Source: Waterburya agarophytonicola KI4
GTDB lineage: Bacteria; Cyanobacteriota; Cyanobacteriia; Cyanobacteriales; Xenococcaceae
Reading direction: 5' to 3'
DNA length: 32,148 nucleotides
NCBI RefSeq assembly: GCF_020640915.1
Contig: NZ_JADWDC010000056.1
Location: 1 to 32,148 of the forward strand
A program made the translations under genes and the position numbers. Every line of letters starts with the position of its first letter. Positions within the stretch are counted from its first letter, which is position 1. The notes under the pieces were generated by a model, which saw only the letters and a program-made list of their open reading frames with translations, did not search any database and was not told the origin of the DNA. Shown here piece after piece: positions 8,027 to 15,789 of this stretch.

Positions 8027-8719
8027 TTACTTTTTCAAAATCTCACGGAGTGCAACTATTGCCTTGCTGCGCTGGTTAATTCCAAGCTTGGCGTAGATGC
8101 TGCTGGTATAATTTTTCACCGTACCAAGGGACAAAAATGTCTTAGCGCAGATTTCTTTAGTGTTGAAACCTAAAACGATTTGCTGGGCGATTTCTAATTC
8201 ACGTTCGGTAAAGCCCAGATCTTCGAGCTTAATTGCGCGATCGCTATTATGTTGTTGAGTATGATGAATATTACTGGCTAGTTTAGTTGCCACTCGTCCA
8301 GTTAAGAGCAAATTTCCCGATAGTGCCTCATAAATCGATTCAATTAGACGCTTTCCACCGATATCTTTGAGAAGATAGCCCGAAGCTCCGTAATGGAGAG
8401 CATCAATAATAAACTCATCATCATCAAAGGTAGTCAGGATCAGAATAGTAAGCTGTGGGAACAATAGCTTGATTTGTTTAGTTGCAGTAACACCACCCAT
8501 TCCAGGCATTCTAATGTCCATCAAGACCACATCAGGAAAGTTAGAAGCAGGTATTGAATTTAAACTAAATCGAGTCATATTTAACTTTTGCAATGTCTCT
8601 AGAATTTCTTCTCCAGAGTTAGCAGTTAAAACCACTGAAAAATCCTCATGAGTACTGAGTAAGGCTTGAAGACCAGTAATCATAGATGGGCGATCGTCAA
8701 CTAAGGCTATTTTAATCAT
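8027..8719 (-). CDS. NarL/FixJ-family response regulator
   Basis: The 230-residue protein has a receiver domain with phospho-acceptor Asp68 in VVLMDIRMPGMGG and the switch Lys in GYLLKD. A LuxR-type helix-turn-helix follows at about residues 165-225 (FTERELEIAQQIVLGF, SLGTVKNYTSSIYAKLGI). An insertion of about 15 residues (around residues 46-61) precedes the strand carrying Asp68, which shifts it from the usual position near 54. The kinase gene ends one base upstream of this start, so both are one operon transcribed kinase first. The target genes are unknown. It converges with the kinase that ends at 7997. Confidence 0.92.
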   Translation of the reverse strand: MIKIALVDDRPSMITGLQALLSTHEDFSVVLTANSGEEILETLQKLNMTRFSLNSIPASNFPDVVLMDIRMPGMGGVTATKQIKLLFPQLTILILTTFDDDEFIIDALHYGASGYLLKDIGGKRLIESIYEALSGNLLLTGRVATKLASNIHHTQQHNSDRAIKLEDLGFTERELEIAQQIVLGFNTKEICAKTFLSLGTVKNYTSSIYAKLGINQRSKAIVALREILKK

Positions 8720-8720
8720 G

Positions 8721-9911
8721 TTATTTAGGGTTTGTAGCTTTACTAGAAGATGCGATCGGCAATTCTAATGTTAGAGGCATCAATACCTGAAGACTAAATC
8801 CCGCCTGTTCATGAGTATCAATTGAGAAAGTGCCTCCCAGTGCCACAACCTTTTGCCGAAGATGGGTTAAGCCGAATCCAGGCTCAAATAATTTTGCTCC
8901 ATTTCCATTATCTACAATTGTCAAAGCGATACAGTCGGGAGTAGTTTGTGCAAAAACAATCTGAATATAGTCAGCCTGACTGTGTTTGAAGGCATTAGTA
9001 ATCCCTTCTCGAACCAGACTGTAGAGGACATATTCCTGAATAGGCAACAAATCAACTGGAATCAGATACTGAAGCTCTATTTTCACCGATGTTTGTCTCC
9101 CTACCCGCTCCACCAATTGAATCAGACTATCTTTAAGATTGACATAATCAGCTAGAGTATCTGTTTTTAAAGCGCGGACTGTTTGCCGAATATCCCCCAA
9201 ACCTGCTTGGAGTTGTTCGCGAACGGATTCGAGGAGAGAGATCGCTTCTGTAGGGCGATTTTCCCATAACAAGCTTACTCCTTCTAAGGACACAATCGAG
9301 GCAGTTAGAGTGTGTCCGATGGTATCGTGCATCGCTTCTGCCAGGCGATTGCGTTCTTTCAGTTTGGTCATTTCAATACTCAATTCAGCTTGGGATTGGA
9401 TTCTTTGATTGAGTTGTAAAATATGCTGGCGTTGCCCAATCAAGATGCGTACACCAAATACAGCCAGGGGTAATAAAGAAAAATTAATTAAATTTAAGAA
9501 ATAGATATTCAGGTTTAAAAATTGGCGATCGAATATCAAAAGGTAAATAGAATAGCCAGTGCAAACAAAGGGAAACGCCACATATACGGGATAATTTAGC
9601 ATTACGCTAGCGGTGTAGATTAAAAATATTGTCGATGACCAGTCACCACTAATACCCTGGCTCAACCAAATCAATAGCCAGAACTCTACCAGTAGCATGA
9701 CATAGTTAATTAGCTGAGGCTTTTTTTGGCGATCGAGCATTGCTTGGTTGCCAAAGCGCAGAACAATCAAAATAGGAAGCAAAGCGATCGCTTTGAAGTC
9801 AAGCCCAATTTTTAGCGAGAGCAGAATCAAGATCGGGCAATAAACTATATTTAGCCAACTGTTGACCCTTACCATCGGACAATCCTGAAACAAGTATTTT
9901 AATCGTCTCAT
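8721..9911 (-). CDS. NarL-type sensor histidine kinase (HisKA_3, DesK-like)
   Basis: The 396-residue kinase has an N-terminal part with about five to six transmembrane segments (roughly residues 18-158) and no large extracytoplasmic domain, so it may sense a membrane or intracellular signal, as DesK does. His195 in AEAMHDTIGHTL is the HisKA_3 phospho-acceptor. The HATPase part shows REGITNAFKHS, VDNGNGAK and GFGLTHLRQKV. It is the first gene of a two-gene operon with the regulator at 8027. The ATG at 9911 gives a typical positively charged N-terminus. Confidence 0.92.
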   Translation of the reverse strand: MRRLKYLFQDCPMVRVNSWLNIVYCPILILLSLKIGLDFKAIALLPILIVLRFGNQAMLDRQKKPQLINYVMLLVEFWLLIWLSQGISGDWSSTIFLIYTASVMLNYPVYVAFPFVCTGYSIYLLIFDRQFLNLNIYFLNLINFSLLPLAVFGVRILIGQRQHILQLNQRIQSQAELSIEMTKLKERNRLAEAMHDTIGHTLTASIVSLEGVSLLWENRPTEAISLLESVREQLQAGLGDIRQTVRALKTDTLADYVNLKDSLIQLVERVGRQTSVKIELQYLIPVDLLPIQEYVLYSLVREGITNAFKHSQADYIQIVFAQTTPDCIALTIVDNGNGAKLFEPGFGLTHLRQKVVALGGTFSIDTHEQAGFSLQVLMPLTLELPIASSSKATNPK

Positions 9912-10227
9912 AGCAAAACCTGAATAAAGAGTCCAAAGAAATTCCCAATAGCAGACAGGCTTTTTGCTTAGTGATTTTAGAGATTAATTGAACGATCTAG
10001 ATTAATTATGCCTACCTAGTTAAAGGGTTTAGTACTAATATCTCACCTTCACGAGTAATGTGATAAGTGACGAAGGTCATAAAACGCTTTGGTGTTGATG
10101 GTTTCATGAGGTGACCTCTGATATTACTAAAGTCATAATTTAGATGACTCACGGCAATTGAAAACCAGGATGCAAATCCTTAGGCTCAATGGTATGAAAT
10201 TTATTCGCATTAGCAATATTTAATACC
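9912..10227. other. 316-bp divergent intergenic region with inverted repeats
   Basis: No gene was found. The region must hold promoters for the kinase (minus) and the exported protein (plus). Between 10031 and 10138 it has nested inverted repeats: an outer pair with TAATATC near the left and GATATTA near the right, and an inner six-base pair ACCTTC (10045-10050) / GAAGGT (10072-10077). This could be a decayed small transposable element or a structured leader. No known motif was recognised. Confidence 0.25.
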
Positions 10228-10893
10228 ATGAACTATCCAAAACTAATTTTAGGATTGCTCGCCACCACAGCTTTGCTAAACACAAACGGCACTTTCCCTG
10301 TCGCTGCCCGAGAAATCAATCCTGCTAATGAATCCTTGTGTCGTAAGTTTCCTCTAAACTCCCAATGTCGGGATTTGCAACCTCAACCAGCTATAGTTCA
10401 GCCTCATCAGCTCGATCGCCAATCTTTTTGTAGTAGGTTTCCCTTCAATTCTCAATGTCAGGACTCCATCGAAATTATCAAGCTTAGTTTAGACCGTTCG
10501 GGCGAAAAGGACGAATGGATTCAGATCGAGAAAAAAGGCGATCGAGTTAAGTTATGGCATTCGACCAGAGTTAAGGATGGTTTGATCTCAGGAGTACTTA
10601 ATGCTGGCTTAGGATTGATTCCCATTCCCGTTCCCCTACCTGAATTAAATAAATATAGCTGGAAAGATCATCAGACTATGAAAGTATCTTTTCAAAGTGA
10701 TGGTTGCAAAAACCAAAACTGCGTAGTTTCAGGAAAAGCCAATACTTTAATTATGCCGAAGATGAATCTTCATGGAGGAATATTTACCCTCCGCTATCAA
10801 GAAGAAGATCTAGAGCGATCGGTTTCATTTAGGATTCCTCCCGAAGTCAAAGCAAAAACTCCAGATACCCTCACGGTGAACTTTAATAATTGA
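10228..10893 (+). CDS. Exported protein with two CxxxFPxNSQC motifs, function unknown
   Basis: The 221-residue product has a signal peptide (hydrophobic stretch at about residues 5-20, cleavage likely near residue 27 after VAA). The mature part starts with two copies of a short motif: LCRKFPLNSQCRD (Cys38 and Cys47) and FCSRFPFNSQCQD (Cys68 and Cys77). Each could form a small disulfide loop. A beta-rich C-terminal part follows, with a further close cysteine pair in DGCKNQNCVVSG. I do not recognise the family beyond the motif, which I recall from other cyanobacterial exported proteins. A DUF2306 membrane protein follows ten bases downstream and is probably co-transcribed. Confidence 0.75.
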   Translation: MNYPKLILGLLATTALLNTNGTFPVAAREINPANESLCRKFPLNSQCRDLQPQPAIVQPHQLDRQSFCSRFPFNSQCQDSIEIIKLSLDRSGEKDEWIQIEKKGDRVKLWHSTRVKDGLISGVLNAGLGLIPIPVPLPELNKYSWKDHQTMKVSFQSDGCKNQNCVVSGKANTLIMPKMNLHGGIFTLRYQEEDLERSVSFRIPPEVKAKTPDTLTVNFNN

Positions 10894-10903
10894 AGCAAAA
10901 ATA

Positions 10904-11557
10904 ATGCTGAAAAACAAAAATGTTCGTTCATCAAATATTCGTTCAATTAAACAAATTGGCTGGATTGTCATGACTGCATTGGCTTTACTACTATTTCTGG
11001 TGGCTAGTAGATATTTGACCTTAAATTCAGAGGTTTATTTTGAGGAACAAAAGGCAGTTTATATTGCTCATCGAGCTGGTATTTCGATTCACATTGTGGG
11101 AGCAATGTTAGCGATCGCTATTGGTCCATTCCAATTTTTGCCCCAAAGTATTACGAAGCGGTATCTCAAGCTGCATCGTTGGCTGGGAAAAATTTATATG
11201 TTGGGCGTGTTATTCGGTAGTTTAGGCGGTTTATATATGGCTTTTCTAGCTTATGGTGGATTTATCGCTCGGTTGGGATTTGCAATCTTAGCTATAGTCT
11301 GGCTATTTAGTGGATATATGGCTTATAAGCATATTCGCGATCGCAAAATCCAACTTCATCGTCGATGGATGGTCAGAAATTACGCTCTAACCTTTGCTGG
11401 GGTTACGTTACGCTTATGGCAGGTTGTCTTTGAATTAATTGGGGTTGAGTTTATTCAGTCCTATATCATAGTCGCTTGGTTATCTTGGGTTCTCAATTTA
11501 ATCGTTGCTGAATGGATGGTTAGTCAGAGTCGAGCAAAGGGTAGTCTTCAGATTTAG
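10904..11557 (+). CDS. DUF2306 membrane protein
   Basis: The 217-residue protein has about six transmembrane segments. It carries the histidine/arginine signatures of the DUF2306 family: YIAHRAGISIHIVGA, LKLHRWLGKIYMLG, HRRWMVRNYALTFAGVTLRLW. The evenly spaced histidines in membrane segments resemble haem or metal ligands of cytochrome b561-like proteins, but this is inference; no activity is established. It starts ten bases after the exported protein gene and ends 107 bases before sbtA. Confidence 0.8.
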   Translation: MLKNKNVRSSNIRSIKQIGWIVMTALALLLFLVASRYLTLNSEVYFEEQKAVYIAHRAGISIHIVGAMLAIAIGPFQFLPQSITKRYLKLHRWLGKIYMLGVLFGSLGGLYMAFLAYGGFIARLGFAILAIVWLFSGYMAYKHIRDRKIQLHRRWMVRNYALTFAGVTLRLWQVVFELIGVEFIQSYIIVAWLSWVLNLIVAEWMVSQSRAKGSLQI

Positions 11558-11571
11558 ATGATAGATACATA

Positions 11572-11589
11572 TCTAAGAAAACTCTTAGA
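11572..11589. promoter_or_regulatory. Inverted repeat upstream of sbtA
   Basis: TCTAAGA (11572-11578) and TCTTAGA (11583-11589) form a perfect seven-base inverted repeat with a four-base spacer. It lies 15 bases after the DUF2306 stop and 76 bases before sbtA. It could end the upstream transcript as a weak hairpin, or be an operator for sbtA, which is usually induced by carbon limitation. It does not match a LysR-type carbon regulator site that I know. Confidence 0.35.
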
Positions 11590-11664
11590 ATTTTCTCACT
11601 GTTTTATTAAGATTATCTGAGTATCCTAAGTTAAAGATTTGTAAATAATCAACTAGAGCAACTT

Positions 11665-12786
11665 ATGGATGGCAGTTTAATTCTGTTTAACTTATTGAAT
11701 CCCCCAGTCTTATTTTTCTTTTTGGGGATGACTGCTGTTTTTGTTAAATCCGATCTAGAGATTCCTGCCCCCCTACCCAAGCTTTTTTCTCTTTATCTGT
11801 TGATTGCCATCGGTTTTAAAGGTGGTCACGAGCTTTCAGAAAGTGGGATAAATCTGCAAATCAGTATCACTTTAATTGCAGCAGTTGTAATGGCTGCTTT
11901 AGTGCCAATCTATACCTTCTTTATTCTGCGAACCAAGCTCGATAGCTACAACTCAGCAGCGATCGCGGCTACCTATGGTTCGATTAGTGCTGTCACCTTT
12001 ATTACCGCTAGTTCTTTTTTAGAAAAGCTGCAAATTCCCTATGGGGGACACATGGTTGCTGCTTTAGCCTTGATGGAATCTCCTGCAATTGTAGTGGGAA
12101 TTATTCTGGTCAAAATGTTTGCTGAAAATAAAAAGCTAGCGGTGGAGACAATTGAATGCCAGGGTATGGTGAATACAGAATTAGATAGTTCTCAGTATTC
12201 AGCGTCTAGTGCAATGGCTATTACCAATCAGCCAGCATTCAAAATTAAAAGTAGTTATAGAACTCAAAAATCCAAAAAGGATAAGGATTCAGATTTTTCT
12301 TGGTCGGAAGTGTTGCGAGAAGCCTTTCTCAATGCTTCAGTATTACTGTTGGTTGGAAGTCTAATGATCGGCGTTTTAACAGGAGAAGAAGGCTGGACAA
12401 AGCTCGAACCCTTTACCCAAGGAATTTTCTACGGTGCATTGACCTTTTTCTTATTGGATATGGGTTTGGTTGCTGCTAGACGAATTAAAGATTTAGGTAA
12501 TACTGGTTCGTTTTTAATCTGCTTTTCCGTATTCATTCCTGTTCTTAATGCCCTAGTTGGTATTGGCATTGCCAAGGTACTGGGTTTTACAGTGGGTAAT
12601 GCTTTATTGTTTGCTGTATTGTGCGCTAGTGCTTCTTATATAGCCGTCCCCGCAGCTATGAGAATGACCGTACCCCAAGCTAACCCTAGTCTTTATGTTT
12701 CTATGGCATTAGCCCTGACGTTTCCTTTCAATATTATTGTGGGCATTCCCCTTTACTTAGAAATAATCAAACACCTATTTGTTTAA
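11665..12786 (+). CDS. sbtA: Sodium-dependent bicarbonate transporter SbtA
   Basis: The 373-residue membrane protein matches SbtA in length and sequence, from FNLLNPPVLFFFLGM at the N-terminus through FKGGHELSESG, ATYGSISAVTFI and ALMESPAIVVGI to SASYIAVPAAMRMTVPQANP. SbtA imports bicarbonate with sodium across the plasma membrane as part of the CO2-concentrating mechanism. A hydrophilic loop (about residues 155-210) splits the two membrane halves, as in known SbtA; this is the region linked to SbtB control. The regulator sbtB starts three bases after the stop, and a carbonic anhydrase gene follows. Confidence 0.95.
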   Translation: MDGSLILFNLLNPPVLFFFLGMTAVFVKSDLEIPAPLPKLFSLYLLIAIGFKGGHELSESGINLQISITLIAAVVMAALVPIYTFFILRTKLDSYNSAAIAATYGSISAVTFITASSFLEKLQIPYGGHMVAALALMESPAIVVGIILVKMFAENKKLAVETIECQGMVNTELDSSQYSASSAMAITNQPAFKIKSSYRTQKSKKDKDSDFSWSEVLREAFLNASVLLLVGSLMIGVLTGEEGWTKLEPFTQGIFYGALTFFLLDMGLVAARRIKDLGNTGSFLICFSVFIPVLNALVGIGIAKVLGFTVGNALLFAVLCASASYIAVPAAMRMTVPQANPSLYVSMALALTFPFNIIVGIPLYLEIIKHLFV

Positions 12787-12789
12787 GCC

Positions 12790-13083
12790 ATGCAGCCAGT
12801 TCACAAAGTAGAAATTATTATTAATAGCCTCGAACTCGAACGAGTACTAAAAATTTTGCAAGACATCGATATATCGGGCTACACCGTTATCGACCACACC
12901 AGTGGGAAAGGCGATCGCGGGATGACCGACAGTGACTTAGGTAGAGCATTTAGCAATACTTATATTTTGACCGTGTGTACCAACGAAAAACAGCTCGATT
13001 TTCTAACGGAGAAAGTTACACCATTACTCAGAAAGGTGGGAGGAATTTGTTTAGTGACACAAGCAACTTGGATCAATCACTAA
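12790..13083 (+). CDS. sbtB: PII-like regulator SbtB of the bicarbonate transporter
   Basis: The 97-residue product is a PII-like protein: VHKVEIIINSLELERVLKIL forms the first strand and helix, SGYTVIDHTSGKGDRG leads into the T-loop, and TYILTVCTNEKQ and VGGICLVTQATWIN give the later strands. SbtB binds adenine nucleotides such as cAMP and AMP and controls SbtA. It lies three bases after sbtA. The protein ends soon after the last strand and lacks the C-terminal cysteine-pair (CGxxGC) extension described for some SbtB proteins, so thiol control through that loop would be absent. Confidence 0.9.
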   Translation: MQPVHKVEIIINSLELERVLKILQDIDISGYTVIDHTSGKGDRGMTDSDLGRAFSNTYILTVCTNEKQLDFLTEKVTPLLRKVGGICLVTQATWINH

Positions 13084-13674
13084 TAAGGAGAAACTCTTAT
13101 GCCACCAGCAAAAAGATATTCAGATTTTTCGGAGTTATCAATGCCTATCGAACGAATTATTCAAGGATTAACGGAATTTCAAGACAATTACTTTAGTACT
13201 CACCAAGAATTTTTTCAACTGCTTTCCCTAAAACAAGCTCCAGAAGTTCTATTAATAACTTGTTCGGATTCGAGGATCGACCCCAACCTGCTCACCCAAA
13301 CTAAGCCAGGGGAGCTATTTGTCATCCGCAATATTGGTAACATGATTCCGCCTCACGGTACTCTCAACAGTAGTGAAGGGGCAGGAATTGAATATGCAGT
13401 GGCAGCTTTAAATATCAAGCATATTATTATCTGCGGTCATTCCCACTGTGGCAGCATGAAGGCTCTGTTGCAGCTTAATAAATTAAATGAGGATATGCCC
13501 TTGGTTTACGATTGGTTAAAGCATCATGGCGAACCAATTCGTCGCCTTCTCAAAGAAAACCATAAAGACTGTGATGAAGCAGAACTATTGAGAATTGCGA
13601 TCGAAGAAAACGTTTTAACCCAGATTGAAAATTTAAAAACTTATCCTGTAATTCATCTGTCTTTAGGCAGGAAA

Positions 13675-13696
13675 CCTCCTGCTACGCAGGGGGAGG
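13675..13696. repeat. Left-end hairpin of the IS200/IS605 element
   Basis: CCTGC-TAC-GCAGG forms a perfect five-base stem with a three-base loop at 13678-13690, flanked by CCT and a G-rich AGG side that can extend it. It lies about 20 bases inside the left end and just beyond the tnpA stop. The core TGCTACGCAGGGGGAG recurs in the right-end hairpin. TnpA is expected to recognise such hairpins as single strands. Confidence 0.8.
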
Positions 13697-13701
13697 AATG
13701 C

Positions 13702-14115
13702 CTACTCAGGTCTATCTTGGCTTTGGATATATTTCTCAAGAGTTTCAATAGTTACACCGCCACAACTTGCTACAAAATAACTAGGTGTCCAAAGAACTTT
13801 TTTGCCCCAGTAATTCTCCTTTAGCACAGGATAGTCTCTCCATAGATTTTTGCAACTAGAAGACTTTAAATTGCCAATCAAATCAGATATTCTTTTGTTC
13901 GGCTTAATGCTGACTAAAAGATGTACATGGTCTTGTTCTCCATTAAACTCTACCATCTCACAATCCCAGGCTTTGAGAATGGCTAAAAAATATTGCTCTA
14001 AAGACTTAAGCATTAAATTAGTCAAAACCTTACGTCTGTATTTAGTGACAAAAATAATATGTACAGTGAGATTAAAAGTAGCTTTACGAGTTTTGCTATA
14101 CTGTGTTTGTGGCAT
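13702..14115 (-). CDS. tnpA: IS200/IS605 TnpA, Y1 HUH transposase
   Basis: The 137-residue protein matches the Y1 transposase family in full length. The HUH metal-binding motif is HVHLLV (His63, His65) and the catalytic Tyr129 lies in LEKYIQSQ. Other family signatures are HIIFVTKYRRKVL near the start and WTPSYFVASCGG. It cuts and joins single-stranded DNA at the element ends. It is transcribed away from tnpB, with only 54 bases between the two starts. No frameshift or missing residue was seen. Confidence 0.95.
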   Translation of the reverse strand: MPQTQYSKTRKATFNLTVHIIFVTKYRRKVLTNLMLKSLEQYFLAILKAWDCEMVEFNGEQDHVHLLVSIKPNKRISDLIGNLKSSSCKNLWRDYPVLKENYWGKKVLWTPSYFVASCGGVTIETLEKYIQSQDRPE

Positions 14116-14169
14116 TGCATACTGAATGTGATATATTTAGACAGTATCACAAAATAAGGGAGGAAAGAC

Positions 14170-15369
14170 GTGCTAGTTTACGAATATAAAATCAAAGCGA
14201 ACAATACTAAACTGGCAGCAATTGATGGAGCAATTAGAACGGCGCAATACATTAGAAACAAATGTCTAAGGTTTTGGATGGATGCAAAACCAGAGCAAAA
14301 AATTAATAGATTTGCTCTCAACAAATATTCAACAATAGTTGCTAACGATCCTGAAATGCCGTTTGCTAAATCAATACATTCCAACGCTAGGCAAGCTTCA
14401 GCCGAACGTGCGTGGACTGCTATTGGTCGATTCTATGACAACTGTAAAAAGAAGGTAGCGGGAAAAAAAGGCTTTCCGCGTTTCAAAAGAAATAGTCGCT
14501 CTATTGAATACAAGGTAGGTGGTTGGAGGTTATCTAATTGCCGTAGACACATTACTTTTACCGATAAAACTAAAATTGGTACTATAAAGCTTGTTGGTAG
14601 CCGAGATATTCAATTCGTTAATCCAAAAGATATTAAGCGAGTAAGACTAATTAAGAGAGTAGATGGCTACTACTGTCAGTTTTGTATAAAAGCAGAGAGA
14701 TTAGAAGATTGTACTCCTACTGGTAATTCTATTGGAATTGATGTAGGTCTAGAGTCGTTCTATACTGACTCGAATGGTAAAAAAGTTGCTAACCCAAGGT
14801 ATCTTCGTAAAACTGAGAAGCGATTAAAGAGATTACAAAAACTGGTTAGTCGCAAAAAGAAAGGTAGTAACAATCGTCGCAAAGCTATCAATAGGCTAGG
14901 AAGAAAACATCTTAAGATATCTAGACAGCGCAAAGACTTTGTAGTTAAGGCTGCAAGGGTGTTATGTACATCTAACGATGTAATTGTGATAGAAAATCTC
15001 AATGTTCGTGGTTTAGTGAAAAACCATAACCTAGCTAAAAGTATCAGCGACGTTAGCTGGAGTCTATTTAGACAATGGTTAGAATACTTTGGCAGTGTAT
15101 TTAACAGACAAGTAATAGCGGTTAACCCAGCCTATACTAGTCAGGATTGCAGCAATTGTGGCAAACGAGTTAAGAAGTCTCTAAGCACAAGAACTCACTC
15201 GTGCAGTTGTGGTGCTAAATTGTGTCGCGACGAAAACGCAGCTATTAACATTCTTAATAAAGGTACTGTAGGGCATACAGTAACCGCACCTATGTATGGT
15301 GTAAACGCTTCTGGACAGATGACCCTCTGGTTAGACTCGGAAACAAGTCGAACTAAGGTCGCTGGATGA
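14170..15369 (+). CDS. tnpB: TnpB, RNA-guided nuclease of the IS200/IS605 element
   Basis: The 399-residue protein is a full-length TnpB. The RuvC-like catalytic residues are Asp191 (IGIDVGLES), Glu275 (VIENLNVRGL) and Asp354 (CRDENAAINI), with a zinc ribbon between the last two (Cys327, Cys330, Cys345, Cys347). The start is GTG 14170, with GGGAGG eight bases upstream. TnpB proteins of this type are guided by an RNA from the element's right end and cut DNA next to the element's target motif, which helps the element persist. The active site is complete, so this copy may be functional. Confidence 0.95.
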   Translation: MLVYEYKIKANNTKLAAIDGAIRTAQYIRNKCLRFWMDAKPEQKINRFALNKYSTIVANDPEMPFAKSIHSNARQASAERAWTAIGRFYDNCKKKVAGKKGFPRFKRNSRSIEYKVGGWRLSNCRRHITFTDKTKIGTIKLVGSRDIQFVNPKDIKRVRLIKRVDGYYCQFCIKAERLEDCTPTGNSIGIDVGLESFYTDSNGKKVANPRYLRKTEKRLKRLQKLVSRKKKGSNNRRKAINRLGRKHLKISRQRKDFVVKAARVLCTSNDVIVIENLNVRGLVKNHNLAKSISDVSWSLFRQWLEYFGSVFNRQVIAVNPAYTSQDCSNCGKRVKKSLSTRTHSCSCGAKLCRDENAAINILNKGTVGHTVTAPMYGVNASGQMTLWLDSETSRTKVAG

Positions 15370-15405
15370 ATGAAGAATCCCCCTTGCTACGCAGGGGGAG
15401 TGTCA
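15210..15405 (+). ncRNA. Probable TnpB guide RNA (omegaRNA/reRNA) region
   Basis: In IS200/IS605 elements the guide RNA covers the 3' end of tnpB and the right end of the element, and its guide is the flanking DNA. This stretch spans the tnpB end (15369) and the right-end hairpin (15379-15398). The 5' limit is a guess. The guide would start at about 15406 with ATCCAAAATACGC, i.e. carbonic anhydrase sequence. No promoter or fold was tested. Confidence 0.4.
15379..15398. repeat. Right-end hairpin of the IS200/IS605 element
   Basis: CCCCC (15379-15383) pairs with GGGGG (15394-15398), and TGC with GCA, around a TAC loop, with one bulged T. It shares the TGCTACGCAGGGGGAG core with the left-end hairpin. 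It lies ten bases after the tnpB stop and seven bases before the element end. Confidence 0.8.
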
Positions 15406-15562
15406 ATCCAAAATACGCTCGGGACAAATTTCCCTACATGCTTGGATATATGGCATTGAGACAGGAAAAATTCATGCTTATGATTCCAAGAGCGATCGCT
15501 TTGAGGTATTAAATTCTCATTCCTCAGCAACTCCCAATCCTTTAACCGCAATCCATCATTAA

Positions 15563-15738
15563 TAGGACTTACGCATCGTACAAAATTACTATATTTTGAC
15601 AACGAAAATAGGTGATTGTAGCCTTATTTCAAACATCTTTTAAAAGGTGGCGATCGCCTAAAAGTGAAAAAACCAAAATTATAGATACCCAAAACCAATA
15701 CCGCAGATTTAAATTTTTCTGTCAATGCGTAAGTCCTA
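15563..15738. mobile_element. 176-bp MITE with 13-bp inverted ends and 5-bp target duplication
   Basis: The ends are perfect inverted repeats: TAGGACTTACGCA (15563-15575) and TGCGTAAGTCCTA (15726-15738). The element is flanked by the direct repeat ATTAA (15558-15562 and 15739-15743). It has no coding capacity, which fits a miniature inverted-repeat element moved by a transposase in trans. I recall GGACTTACGCA-type ends as common in cyanobacterial genomes; the parent family was not identified. It sits exactly at the carbonic anhydrase stop codon, whose TAA belongs to the left target copy, and lies 51 bases before pxcA. It may therefore alter pxcA expression. Confidence 0.88.
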
Positions 15739-15789
15739 ATTAATCAGTTTTCCTTTTTAGGAGCAAGAATTTTTAGTTCGATATAACCC

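Larger units (their letters stand above)
13656..15405. mobile_element. Complete IS200/IS605-family insertion sequence, about 1750 bp
   Basis: The element has divergent tnpA (minus) and tnpB (plus) and a subterminal hairpin at each end. Its limits come from rejoining the carbonic anhydrase frame: the left flank ends ATTCA (13651-13655), the right end reads GTGTCA (to 15405), and ATCCAAAA follows. The shared CA makes the exact cut ambiguous by two bases. There is no target duplication, as expected for single-strand transposition by a Y1 enzyme. The family inserts 3' of a short fixed target at the left end; here that would be ATTCA or a part of it. All genes and ends look intact, which suggests a recent and possibly active copy. 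Confidence 0.9.
13099..15562 (+). pseudogene. Beta-carbonic anhydrase gene interrupted by an IS200/IS605 element
   Basis: Codons 1-185 (13099-13653) encode a beta-carbonic anhydrase with zinc ligands Cys55, His114 and Cys117 and the Asp57/Arg59 pair in TCSDSRIDP and CGHSHCGS. A good ribosome binding site, AAGGAG, lies at 13084-13089; ATG 13141 is a possible later start. The frame enters the insertion after KTYPVI and stops at 13824. Beyond the element, from 15404, the same gene resumes as QSKIRSGQISLHAWIYGIE and ends at TAA 15560-15562. Removing the insert gives 237 residues with no other damage. The lost C-terminus contains the last core strand, so the truncated enzyme is probably inactive. 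It is the third gene of the sbtA-sbtB cluster. Confidence 0.93.

Noticed and set aside
13850-14125. Open frame on the plus strand opposite tnpA
   Set aside because: It is the antisense shadow of the complete TnpA gene, which has the HUH motif and catalytic Tyr on the minus strand.
15596-15624. TTGACA with a 17-base spacer inside the MITE as an outward promoter for pxcA
   Set aside because: The -10 position reads TAGCCT, a poor match, and the start would lie inside the MITE far from pxcA; not strong enough to call.
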